64,000 nt of DNA, from contig CM077672.1 of NCBI GenBank assembly GCA_039707655.1, positions 355,924,031 through 355,988,030 of the forward strand. The letters run 5' to 3'. Positions 45,762-56,400 of the stretch are shown piece by piece (positions within the stretch are counted from its first letter, which is position 1; each line of letters opens with the position of its first letter). The stretch comes from Elymus sibiricus (taxonomy: Eukaryota > Streptophyta > Magnoliopsida > Poales > Poaceae). The notes under the pieces are model-generated. The model was not told the DNA's origin, ran no database searches, and worked only from the letters and a program-made list of their open reading frames with translations. Position numbers and translations under genes: made by a program.

Positions 45762-46476
45762 CTAGTTCCTGGGATCACCCGCACTTATACTGCCGTCGGT
45801 GTGTACTTGGGCCATCTTGTGATATGACGTGGGCTCTTCCTGGGCTCCCGGTCCAGTAGTGGTAGGGATGCTAACACCCCCTCCTCCTTGCGATTCGGCT
45901 TGTCCCCAAGCCGCAGCAGACGAGAACCGCGCGTGCAATTCCCCGCGGTCCTCCCCTGTCGGGTCATGCTGCTCCTCAGACCAACGCACCAGGACTTGGT
46001 CGACGACCCTGTTCGCTTTGTTCTTCACTCGTGTGTCCAGAACTTGCACTGGAATAGCAAACTGATTAGTATTCGTAGGCAAAGTTGAGGAAGCAGACAC
46101 ACCTGGCTTAATTAAGTGCTTTGCGGAGTTGTGAGCCGTGGAACACAGGATGAGTCAGAGAGGTCTCCAAACGCTGGCTGACACGTTCAGCTTTTGCTTG
46201 TTGAGAAATGGAGCATGATTGCACATAATCAGGAACATGAATCTTCATTCGTGGCCAAGCACAAACAGCTTTCAGACGTTGATACGTGGCTGGCGCTCCT
46301 GAATGCCCTTGAATAGCAGACCAATGCCCGGCACTGAGAACTTGTTGCTGCAGTTGTTTATCTCTGCCGAGCCAAATTCCGCCTTTAAGTCTCAAGAGCC
46401 CTTCCTTTAGAGAAAAATTAGGGTGTAACAGGGGATCCTTAACAATTTCCTGGATCAGTTTCTGAGTGTGAACCAT
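45762..46476 (-). pseudogene. Captured chromovirus fragment: integrase zinc region fused to C-terminus
   Basis: On the minus strand 46476-46108 encodes the gypsy integrase H2C2 region (GGIWLGRDKQLQQQVLSAGH, HSGAPATYQRLKAVCAWPRM, SCSISQQAKAERV) and then jumps straight to SLTHPVFHGSQLRKAL, the region just after the integrase core. A stop follows, then 46100-45762 (FAIPVQVLDTRVKNKANRVV, QVLVRWSEEQHDP, PAAWGQ-like) resembles the chromodomain end of Reina-type chromoviruses. The whole D,D,E core is missing. It sits within the CACTA and opposite to its gene. Confidence 0.8.
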
Positions 46477-46477
46477 G

Positions 46478-46680
46478 TCTTAATGATGATTAATACTCGG
46501 TTATCTTATTTTATTTTAAATGGAGTTGTGTGTGTGTGAGGGAGAGAGCAATAAATTTGTACATGAACTAACGACGTTGGTAAGAAATTTAGGTGTTCGT
46601 AAACTTGGTTACATGAATACCCTGTTCTTGTTAGTTAGCTGGTTGTAAGTGACATTGTAAACTCTTAATGATGATTAATA
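46478..46680. repeat. 18-bp direct repeat around the captured fragment edge
   Basis: tcttaatgatgattaata occurs at about 46479-46496 and again at about 46663-46680. A short GT microsatellite lies at 46527-46537. Confidence 0.6.
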
Positions 46681-46867
46681 GATTGTAGTTTCCCCCATAA
46701 GAGAGAAATATGACATGAACGGTGAGTTATCAATAATTTTTGGGTTCACTACAACACGACGAAGGTGGGAGGAGAGCACGGTATATTATTTTGGGGTGGC
46801 GTCAAGGAGGCAAGGACCCACTATCTTGATGACAAAGGGAGGGGGCAAACTGTCTCCACCCTTATCC

Positions 46868-46996
46868 CCTTAGAGGGAGAGGTTAGGAGAGAGCAAACCA
46901 TGTCTTATAGCCTTAGAGAGAGAGTTTAGGAGAGAGCAAACCATGTCTTATAGCCTTAGAGCGAGAGGTTAGGAGAGAGCAAATCATGTCTTCTTC
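46868..46996. repeat. Three 43-bp tandem units in the CACTA interior
   Basis: Units starting ccttagag at 46868, 46911 and 46954 contain ggagagagcaaaccatgtct with minor changes. Non-coding. Confidence 0.85.
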
Positions 46997-47030
46997 ACAA
47001 GACGTGCGGTGCACGTGCACGTTTACTAGT

Positions 47031-47450
47031 TTAGGTAATAGGAGTAAGATTTAGGAGAAGAAAAAGGAAAGAAGAAGAGAAGAAGAAAATGGAAAGAAGA
47101 AGAAGTAGAAGAAAGATAGGAAATAAAAGAAAAGGAAGTATAAGAAAGAAAGAAAATGAAAAGAAAGAGAAGAAAAATATGTAGATGCAAATATAATTAA
47201 AGGAAAATGGAAAGGAAAAATAAAAACAGAATAAGAAGATAAAGAATAGGAAGAGAAGGAGAAGGAGGAGAAGAGGAGGAGGAGAAGGAGTAGGTTGAAT
47301 TAGATTTAGTTTTAGATTTGTTCTCTGTTTGTATTATTTAGGTAATAGGAGTAAGATTTAGGAGAAGAAAATGGAAAGAAGAAGAGAAGAAGAAAAAGGA
47401 AAGAAGAAGAAGTAGAAGAAGATGAAGGAGAGAAGGAGGAGGAGGAGCCG
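47031..47450. repeat. Purine-rich region with a duplicated 80-bp segment
   Basis: About 400 bp almost entirely A and G on the plus strand. ttaggtaataggagtaagat begins at 47031 and again at 47338, each followed by about 80 bp of nearly identical GAA-rich sequence. Confidence 0.85.
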
Positions 47451-47638
47451 AACCGTCGCTCCTTCCGGTGAAGATGGAGGAGCCACTCTACGTAGACCTT
47501 GTCTCGGGGTCGTAGTAGATCGTATCCCGGCGATGAGGAGGAGAGAAGAAGAAGAATGTTAGTATTAGATAATGTAGTTAGTAATTAGATGTTAGTATTA
47601 CTTAGCTTAATTACTGGTACTTGTGTTTGTGTTGATTA

Positions 47639-47887
47639 CCCCGACACCCAGACACGACACCCCCGACACCCAACACGACACCCCGACCCCGACACCCCGA
47701 CACCCCGACCCAGACACGACACCCCGACACCCCGACACCCGACACAACACCCCGACCCCGACACCCCGACACCCGAGACGACACCCCGACCCCGACACCC
47801 CGACACGACACCCCGACACCCCGACACGACACCCCGACACCACGACACCCCGACACCACGACACCCCGACACCACGACACCACGACA
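47639..47887. repeat. Minisatellite (cacgacacc/ccccgacacc)n
   Basis: About 250 bp of 8- to 10-bp units ccccgacacc and acgacacc. The minus strand carries many GGGG runs spaced by short loops. All long ORFs here are artefacts of the repeat. Confidence 0.95.
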
Positions 47888-48031
47888 ATTAGTTCATGTT
47901 AGGTATTCAATTTTTTATTATGTTCATGATGATGATACACTTAAATTATATACATATTATTCATGTCAGGTATTCATTCTTTTTATGTTGTACTAATTTC
48001 GTTTACTCTTTGTCATTGCAGGCGTTGACAG

Positions 48032-50576
48032 ATGGTGGGCGCGGGTCGAGAGCGCTCCGAGGCTCCTACCTCGGCGCGTGGTGGGAGGGGTAGTTCCATT
48101 CCACCCCAGATCCTCCGGAGAGCGCTGGATCTCAGTATGCAGACACCACCGGCGGTCGCTTCTTCTTCGGCCGGGAGAGGTCGGGGGGGGGGGGAAGAAG
48201 GCTGGTAGAGGTGGACGTGGCGGCGGGAGAGGTAGGAAGGCTGCTACTACGCCTTCCTCGCCGCCACCCCCAGCTGATTCACCCGACCACAGGAGTGCTC
48301 CGTCTGAGATGGAGCCGCCTAAGGTGGACCCGTCTCGGACTCCGGTCCACGAGCCTCGGGGCGACGAGCCTACGGAAGACGCGCCTACGGCCGACGAGCC
48401 TGGGGCCGACGAGCGTCGGGCCGCCAAGCCTTCGTCCCACGAGACTCCGTCCCACGAGACTTCGGAGCTCAGCAGGGATCACGCTGAGTCGCAGCCGAAC
48501 CCATGTGCGGACTCGTCGAGTGGCCGTGCTGAGGGTGGCTATAGTTCTGATAGCTATAGCGAGGGTGAGTGGGTTGAGGGGCGCAAAGTCTACCAGCGTG
48601 GTGGTACAAAGCTCCCGCCCACCACGGCGACCCCCGACCAGAGGTGGTTGATTGCGCCGGAGGGGGAGAAGTAAGTGCATTTACTCTTTTTTAACCTTTT
48701 GCCTTCACGTTTCTTCGAATATCTAATGCGTTGGCCTTGTCATACTGCAGGTCTTGGACACACGAGCCTCGTGTCCGCAGGCCCAACACTGTCCTTGGTG
48801 TGGTTTGTCGCCAGAGCTTCCCGGGGTGGGTCACGTTGCCCGGTGAGGGCCGGGTTCCAGAGCTAGGAATGACCTGGGAGCACTACTTGGATGCCCCGGC
48901 CCCGCCGGGGCATAGGATCGGCGATGTCGAGTGCCACACGGTGGCGGACATTGTGATCCAGACGTTTTGGGTAATTTCTCCTTTGTCGTCTACGTTGTGT
49001 TTTCTTCTTTGATTGGCAACCCTAGTGATTGTACTAATCCGTGTTTTCTTGTTTGATTGCAGACCTTCTACAGGTGTGCTGAGGGACAGGAGGAGGCCGC
49101 GGCTTGGGTTATCGACAACGAGTGCAGGCGCCTACTTAAAAACTTTCGGCACGAGGCTCGGACGCAGGCTGTTCGAGACTACTTCGCCTCGGCTGGTATT
49201 AGGAGGAAAAAAGAGAAGTGCCGCGACAAGTATCTGAGTAAGGAGAAGTACATGAAGGTAATTACCTATTCTTAAGGCCTTGTACTTAGTTTCCTTGATT
49301 TGATTCGTAGGCGTAGCGCTCAAATTTCTCTTGCTTAACTTAGGTGCCTCTGAGATGGTGTGCGGATAGGATGGACTGTTGGGAGGCATTGGTGGATGAG
49401 TGGTGCTCTCCCCAATGGCGCTCCACCCACGACACTGCAAAGGACAAGCGTGGCAAAATGAAAGGTGTCCCACACCATCTAGGCAGCGTCAACCTACATC
49501 AGTACAGGGAAAAGTGGGTATGTGGTTTGCTTCATGATTCATGCAAATTCATTCTTCATGCTAGCTTGAGACCTTAACCAATACTCTGTTCCTCTCTTTT
49601 AGGCGCGACACAACAAGGCTCCAGTGCCAGAGCTGTTCGACCTCTATGCCATGTCCAATACTGCCTCGTACAAGAAGGCCAAGGCATTCTCTGAGTCTGA
49701 CCTCGATGATCCAGAGAAATTCAGCAACCGCGCCTCCCACCACAAGCTTGTGAGGTACAGAGACAAGGGGAAGGCGAGGAAAGGGCCGGACTTTAACCCG
49801 AGCCAGCAACCTCTTGATCTAGAGCTGGTGATGATATCTGGTGGCGGGAGGCACCATGGCTCGTTAGCCATTGGGGATGGACTAATACGTTGTACTAGCA
49901 CTCTCCCGCAGATCAAGAAGCGCCAGACCAGCTCCGATCCTGAGATAAGGCCTCATGCACGGCCAATGGAGCTCGAATTCAAGGTTAGTTATACGGACTC
50001 AGATACCTTTCCTCCATTACATTGCGTGTGCGGCCGTCGATGATTACAATGCTAACGAGTGGTGTTGCGGGCTGCTATTGAGGTAGAGAGAGCGAAGACA
50101 CAGGCTTATATTGAGGAAGAGAGAGCGAAGACCCAGGCGCTTCTAGAGGAGAGGGACCGGCAGGCGGAGGAGAGGACGGCTAGGCTAATGGAGGAGGAGA
50201 GGAACCGGAACGAGTTGGGTCAACGAGCCCTATACGAGCTCATCGTGGTAAGTTTCTTCTGCATATTAGCCAAATGATGCATGTAATGTTCCTTTCATTA
50301 CTAATTAATATGACTGACTCGAGAAAACCAAATGTGCAGACCATGTGCCAGAACAATGGCACGACCCCTCCGCCGATGCCAGTCATTGCTCCAGCGGGCA
50401 CGGTGAGTTTCATTTGAATGGTCATTAGTTACTAGTCTTCACATTTGAGTTGCATCATGCTAACGATACATTGGAAATGATCTTTGGTGCAGCATAACTC
50501 CCGACAAGCATCGACCGATGCTTCTCCGTCTGCCACTGGCGCGACCGGTCCTAGAGCTACACCTACACCTCCGTGA
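48032..50576 (+). pseudogene. CACTA TNPA-like gene (Transposase_24, Ptta/En/Spm type), eight coding exons
   Basis: A splice acceptor at 48021 precedes ATG 48032. Inferred coding exons: 48032-48670, 48751-48970, 49063-49257, 49344-49517, 49603-49983, 50071-50247, 50340-50402, 50493-50576, all with GT donors and phases that fit. Exon 1 is low-complexity, Pro/Ser/Asp-rich. Exons 2-5 hold the plant Ptta/En/Spm family domain (LKNFRHEARTQAVRDYF, YREKWARHNKAPVPELF, RASHHKLVRYR). Exon 6 is a Glu/Arg-rich coiled coil (ERAKTQALLEERDRQ). The protein is expected to bind the subterminal repeats and aid transposition. Lesions: a 12-G run at 48183-48194 shifts the frame by one base relative to the downstream exon, and the exon 6 acceptor reads gcgg instead of gcag. 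The G-run could be a sequencing error. Confidence 0.8.
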
Positions 50577-51180
50577 TGACGGTAAGTTTTCCCAAGTGTT
50601 TAGCTTAACAAATGCATACTTAGCTTAAGAAATGACCTATTTATCTCCAAAATGCCGTATACTTAGCTTAGTTTCCTCGAAAATGACATTATAACCTTAC
50701 TAAGCTCCAAAATGACCAATTTTACCATGGATAGCTCTCAAATGACCTATACTTAGCTTAGCTTAAGGAATGACCTATTTAACCTAGGAAAGCTCTAGTC
50801 TTCTTCTTCTTCTTCTTCTTCTTCAAGTCTTCTTCTTCTAACTTTCTTCTTTCTCATTTTGCAGATTTGCTTCAGATCACCCGACCCTTGCGTTGATGGA
50901 GTGCTTGTCTTTATTTTTTGTTTTGACTTTGTGAAACTTGATACCTATGGATGCAACTTTGTAATATTGATGAAACTATGTATATGTATGGATGCAACTT
51001 TGTAATATGTTGAAATTTGGACATATGTGATGATTTGGTATACATTTGTTGGATGATCATATCCATATGGCAGGGATGTGCATGTTGGATGAAAGTATTC
51101 TGAAATATATATATATATATATATATCATATATATTGCTGTGAAATTGCTTGAATTTAAGAAAAAGCAAGAAAAACAAGG
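50577..51180 (+). other. CACTA 3' untranslated and subterminal region
   Basis: Degenerate repeats of aaatgaccta and acttagctta (50625-50790), a (CTT)n microsatellite at 50800-50824, two copies of tatggatgcaactttgtaat (about 50946 and 50988), and (AT)10 at 51105-51125. No gene. Confidence 0.7.
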
Positions 51181-51184
51181 GCTA

Positions 51185-51600
51185 TATGGCCACTTTGCCA
51201 TCTGCTAGCAGACGGCAAAGAGGTTTGCCGTCTGCCAGCAGACGGCAAAGAGCCCACGTGGCAGCAGCCTGTGCAACCTGGGCTGGCCTATTTGGCCTCT
51301 TTGCCGTCTGCCAGCAGACGGCAAAGACCTTTGCTTCTTTGCCGTCTGCCAGCAGACGGCAAAGAGCGCCGTTAGCCCCCTAACGAGGCTGACACCTTTT
51401 GTCTGCCGTCCAGTTGCTTTGCCGTCTGCCAGCAGACGGCAAAGACCTTTGCTTCTTTGCCGTCTGCCAGCAAACGGCAAAGTGGCCTTTGCTGGCAGCT
51501 GTTCGGCCGGACTGTTGGCCGTCTGCAAGCAGACGGCAAAGGCTTTGCCATCCGGCATTCATGCCTTTGCCGTCCGCTATGGCAGACGGCAAAGCAGCTG
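51185..51600. repeat. CACTA right subterminal repeat array
   Basis: At least six palindromic units ctttgccgtctgc-cagcagacggcaaag, two of them in a larger tandem (51337-51365 and 51418-51482 regions). The last unit runs into the terminal repeat. Confidence 0.9.
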
Positions 51601-52733
51601 ATTCCTGTAGTGCCTCAAGGGTGATGTCAACAATAATAACTCATGATCACTCATATCCAACTGGATATATGTGTCTAGATCTTTCCCCACCACATGATGC
51701 TTGCAAAAGAGAAAAATAAAAAGGAATAGAGGTGAACACTATTGACTCTTGCATAAAAAGTAAATACATAAAAGTAAAGGATAGGCCCTTTGTAGAGGGA
51801 AGCAGAGGTTGTCAAGCGCTTTTTGTTGTTGGATGCAAGAGCTCTTAATGCAAAGGAACGTCACTTTATATTGCCCCTTGTGATAGCAACCTTTATTATG
51901 CAGTCTGTCGCTTTTATTTCTTTACCATCACAAGTTCGTTCAAAGCTTATTTCCCTTGCAATAAAAGTTCAGACATATTTAGAGGCAATTTTTATTGCTT
52001 TTTGCACCGATGACAACTTACTTTAAGGATCTTATTCAATCCATAGGTAGATATAGTGGACTCTCATGACATGAAATTGGGTTTAAGGGTTTTGGATGCA
52101 CAAGTAGTATCTCTACTTGGTGCAGATTTTTGGCTAGCAAAGGTATTGGGCAAGCACCACCTGTTGGAGGATCTATAACAATATAACTTCTATGTGAATA
52201 TGAACAAACATAATTCATTACGTTGTCTTCCTTGTCCAACGTCAACAATTTGGCATAAAATATTTAATGGGGGCTCACAATCATAAAAGATGTCCAAGAT
52301 AGTGTATTTGCATGTGAATCTTCCCTTCCCTTATTAATTCTTTCATGAATTGCATCATTGACTAATACTATGTTTGTTATCCTCCAATAAATTTTACCAC
52401 TTATACTTTTCTTTATGTAATGTCATTACTTTACAGAAGATTAGCATATGATATTTTTCATTATTTTCATTGCTATGATTGAAACATGAAAGTAAAGAAG
52501 CAAAAACTCAAACTACTCTTTATTATATAACTCTCAACTCGATTACATAGATAGATGGATCACGAAACTAACACTCGAAAATAGATCATACTAAACTTTT
52601 ATTCAACTAGATCACGAAATAACTAAGGATCGAACTAAAAGTAGGTAAAGATAATAAAAGTGATGGTGATACGATACCGGGGCATCTCCCCCAAGCTTGG
52701 CACACGCCAAGGGGAGTGCCCATACCCATGTGC

Positions 52734-53158
52734 TCAAGTCTCCTTCTTCGTTAATGGTGGTGGTGAAGAAGTGGCAAGCTTGTCCTTCAGCTCAAGCAGA
52801 TACATCAACCTGCGGTTGATGCTCCGAAGGGCGATGTTTTGCTCTTCCAGCAAAATAACTTCACGAGTGAGAGATGTATTCTGGACAGAAACTATTTCAA
52901 AGACTCTTAAGGCTTCAATTACGGATGGGGAGAGATGAACATATAACGGTTGAAGTATATCTCCCTTCTCTGCGGTCTCCTCCATGGGAAGCGCTTGCCC
53001 CTCTCCCGCAGCCGGAGCTCCTTCAACTTTCTCGACCTTGTCCTCCTTGCCATTGTCTTCTTCTCTGATGACAACTCGTAGTAGACCTCGCTGTAGGGGT
53101 GTTTGTCCGGCGATGGTTGCACAATGCGGTGCTTGGCATGGAGCTTTTGGGGAGCCAT
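52734..53158 (-). pseudogene. Element D 3' ORF (frameshifted copy of the A 3' ORF)
   Basis: Starts MAPQKLHAKHRIVQ at 53158 and matches the A protein through YELSS. A one-base loss near 53070 shifts the frame; the C-terminal half resumes at 52985 (MEETAEKGDI, then the same coiled-coil stretch IEALRVFEIV) and ends with KKET at 52734. The ORF lies 84 bp from a TATA box at 53242-53253. Confidence 0.85.
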
Positions 53159-53241
53159 GGCGATCTAAATCTGTCAGAAAAAAATAGCACGAAAGAGGAA
53201 CAGAGAAGATTTGTGCGATACGGTGGTCAAAACATCTGGGA

Positions 53242-53372
53242 GTATATATAAAGATTTTTTATCTTGCAAAACAAGTAATTCAGAAGAAAAACGGAGTCGG
53301 GAAGGCTCACGTGGGGCCCATGAGGTACCAGGGCGCGCCAGGGGGGTGGCGCGCCCTGGTGCCTTGTGGGCA
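53242..53372 (-). promoter_or_regulatory. Candidate internal promoter of element D
   Basis: Hairpin at 53312-53372 (loop of 6 G on the plus strand) followed on the minus strand by the TATA stretch ctttatatatac (53242-53253), then the 3' ORF. Same layout as in A and C. Confidence 0.5.
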
Positions 53373-53459
53373 CCAGGTGGGTCATCAAGGCCTTTGGTGA
53401 GTGGAATTTGGTAAGGAAACATTTATATTACGTGCTGACATTTACCGACACTTGTCACT

Positions 53460-56400
53460 ATGGAAAGTAATCCTTTGAGGGGTTTGTTCGGGGTATCTTC
53501 ACCTCGACCGGAAGCACCAAGAATTGCTCCTCAACCTACTGCACCTACTGAAAATATTGAATATGAGATTCCTTTGGGTATGATAGAGAAACTGCTAGCT
53601 AATCCTTACGCAGGAGATGGAACAATACATCCTGATATGCACTTGATCTATTTGGATGAAATTTGTGGATTGTTTAAGCTTGCAGGTTTATCCGGAGATG
53701 GAGTTAAGAAGAAAGTATTCCCTTTATCTTTGGAGGGAAAGGCATTGACATGGTATAGGCTATGTGATGATACCGATACATGGGACTGGAACCGATTGAA
53801 ACTGGAATTCCATCAGAAATTTTATCCTATGCATTTGGTTCATCGTGATCGGAATTATATATATAATTTTAGGCCTCGTGAAGCAGAAAGCATCGCTCAA
53901 GCTTGGGGGCGGCTGAAGTACATGATGTATACATGCCGCAATCATGAGCTCGCAAAAGAAATTATCTTACATAATTTTTATACTCGGCTTTCTCATGATA
54001 ATCGAACCATGCTCGATTCTTCTTCAACTAGCTCTTTTATGAAGAAAACTATTGAATTCAGGTGGGATCTTCTGGAAAGAATTAAACGCAACTCTAAAGA
54101 TTGGGAACTCGATAAAGGTAATGAGTCAGGTATAATACTTGAGTTCGACTGTGTTAAATCTTTTATGGCTACCGATGCTTTTCATAAGTTTAGCACTAAA
54201 TATGGACTTGACTCTGAGATAGTAGCTTCCTTTTGGGAATCATTTGCTACTCATGTTGATCTCCCTAAGGAGAAGTGGTTTAAATATCATCCCCCTGTTA
54301 AAGAAAAGATTGACAAACCCGTTAGTAGAAACAATTGTTTACCATGTTGATCCAGTTGTGCCTACCGCTTATATTGAGAAAGCACCTTTTCCTGTTAGGA
54401 TTAAGGAACATGCTAAAGTTTCAACTGTGGTTAACAAAAGTAATATTAGAGCACCTAGACCCTCTAAACAAATTAAAGTTGAACCTAATGTTGCTATAGT
54501 TAAAGATCTCTTGGTTGATAATATAGTTGGGCATGTTATTTACTTCTGCGATGAAGCAGCTAGAATTGCTAAACCTGATACTAAAGATAAAAACAGACCC
54601 GTTGTGGGCATGCCTGTTGTCTCAGTTAAAATAGGAGATCATTGTTATCATGGCTTATGTGATTTGGGTGCTAGTGTGAGTGCTATTCCGTTTACCTTAT
54701 ATCAAGAAATTATGAATGATATTGCACCTGCTGAAATAGAGGACATTGATGTTACTATTAAACTTGCAAAGAGAGATACCATTACACCGCTTGGGATCGT
54801 TAGAGATGTTGAAGTCTTGTGTGGAAAAATAAAATACCCTACTGATTTTCTAGTCCTCGGTTCTCCAAAAGATGATTTTTGCCCCATTATATTTGGTAGA
54901 CCTTTCTACAACACTATTAATGCCAAGATTGATTGCGCTAAAGAAATTGTTAGTGTTGATTTTGGTGGTATGTCTCATGAGTTTAATTTTCCCAAATTTC
55001 GTCGACAACCTCATGATAAAAAATTGCCTAGTAAAGATGAAATTATTGGTCTTGCTTCTATTGCCGTACCTCCTACTGATCCGTTAGAACAATATTTGCT
55101 AGACCATGAGAATGATATGCATATGAATGAAAGAAATGAAATAGATAGAATGTTCCTTGATCAGCCACCTATCCTTAAACACAATTTGCCTGTTGAAACT
55201 CTTGGTGGTCCTCCTCCACCTAAGGATGATCCTGTATTTGAATTGAAGCAATTGCCTGATACATTGAAATATGCTTATCTTGATGAAAAGAAGATATATC
55301 CTGTTATTATTAGTGCTAACCTTTCAGCGCATGAAGAAAAGAGATTACTAAAAACTCTGAGGAAGCACCGAGCTGCTATTGGATATACTCTTGATGATCT
55401 TAAGGGCATTAGTCCCACTCTATGTCAGCACAAAATTAATATGGAGCCGGATGCTAAACCAGTTGTCGACCACCAACGACGATTAAATCCTAAGATGAAA
55501 TAGGTGGTAAGAACCAAAATATTAAAACTTCTGGAAGCAGGTATAATCTATCCCATAGCTGATAGTACATGGGTAAGTCCCGTTCATTGTGTCCCTAAGA
55601 AAGGAGGCATCACCATTGTTCCTAATGATAAAAATGAACTCATTCCACAAAGAATTGTAACTAGTTATAGAATGGTAATTGATTTTAGAAAATTAAACAA
55701 AGCTACTAGAAAAGATCATTACCCCTTACCTTTCATTGACCAAATGTTAGAAAGATTGTCTAAGCATACAAACTTTTGTTTCCTAGATGGTTATTCTGGT
55801 TTTTCTCAAATACCCGTCTCACAATCTGATCAAGAGAAAACCACCTTTACTTGTCCTTTTGGACCTTATGCTTATAGACGTATGCCTTTTGGTTTATGTA
55901 ATGCACCTGCTACCTTTCAAAGATATATGACTGCTATATTCTCTGACTTTTGTGAAAAGATTGTTGAGGTATTCATGGATGATTTCTCCATTTACGGAAC
56001 TTCTTTTGATGATTGCTTAAGCAACCTTGATCGAGTTTTGCAGAGATGTGAAGAAACTAATCTTGTCTTGAATTGGGAGAAGTGCCACTTTATATTGAAT
56101 GAAGGTATTGTCTTGGGGCATAAAATTTCTGAGAGAGGTATTGAAGTTGATAAAGCTAAGGTTGATGCTATTGAGAAAATGCCATGTCCTAAAGATATTA
56201 AAAGTATAAGAAGTTTCCTTGGTCATGCTGGTTTCTATAGGAGGTTTATTAAAGACTTCTCTAAAATTTCTAGGCCTCTTAACAATCTTTTGCAAAAAGA
56301 TGTGCCCTTTGTTTTTGATGATGATTGTCTAGAAGCCTTTGAAACACTTAAGAAAACCTTAACCGCTGCACCTATTGTTCAACCACCTGATTGGAACTTG

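Larger units (their letters stand above)
44765..51612 (+). mobile_element. CACTA (En/Spm) transposon
   Basis: Ends cactactggaatcag and, reversed, cactacaggaatcag (14 of 15 match), with a 3-bp target duplication CCT (44762-44764, 51613-51615). Both ends carry arrays of a palindromic subterminal repeat. The interior encodes a TNPA-like multi-exon gene but no TNPD-type transposase, includes a captured gypsy fragment (45762-46476), several tandem repeats and a minisatellite. At 6.85 kb it is likely non-autonomous. Confidence 0.95.
42815..53383 (-). mobile_element. Element D: reversed A-type element, 5' half missing, interrupted by CACTA
   Basis: On the minus strand: 3' ORF (53158-52734), 3' non-coding domain (52450-51616 and 44764-44332), and 3' LTR (44331-42815). 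The 5' LTR, gag and pol are absent. The right edge stops inside the GC hairpin region at about 53383, where it joins element C head to head. The CACTA element inserted into its non-coding domain; removing it restores the sequence seen in A (ttcacctcaagggtgatg, reversed). Confidence 0.9.

Noticed and set aside
47589..47996. Several overlapping 80-135 aa ORFs on both strands
   Set aside because: They arise from the 8-10 bp minisatellite, which leaves most frames open.
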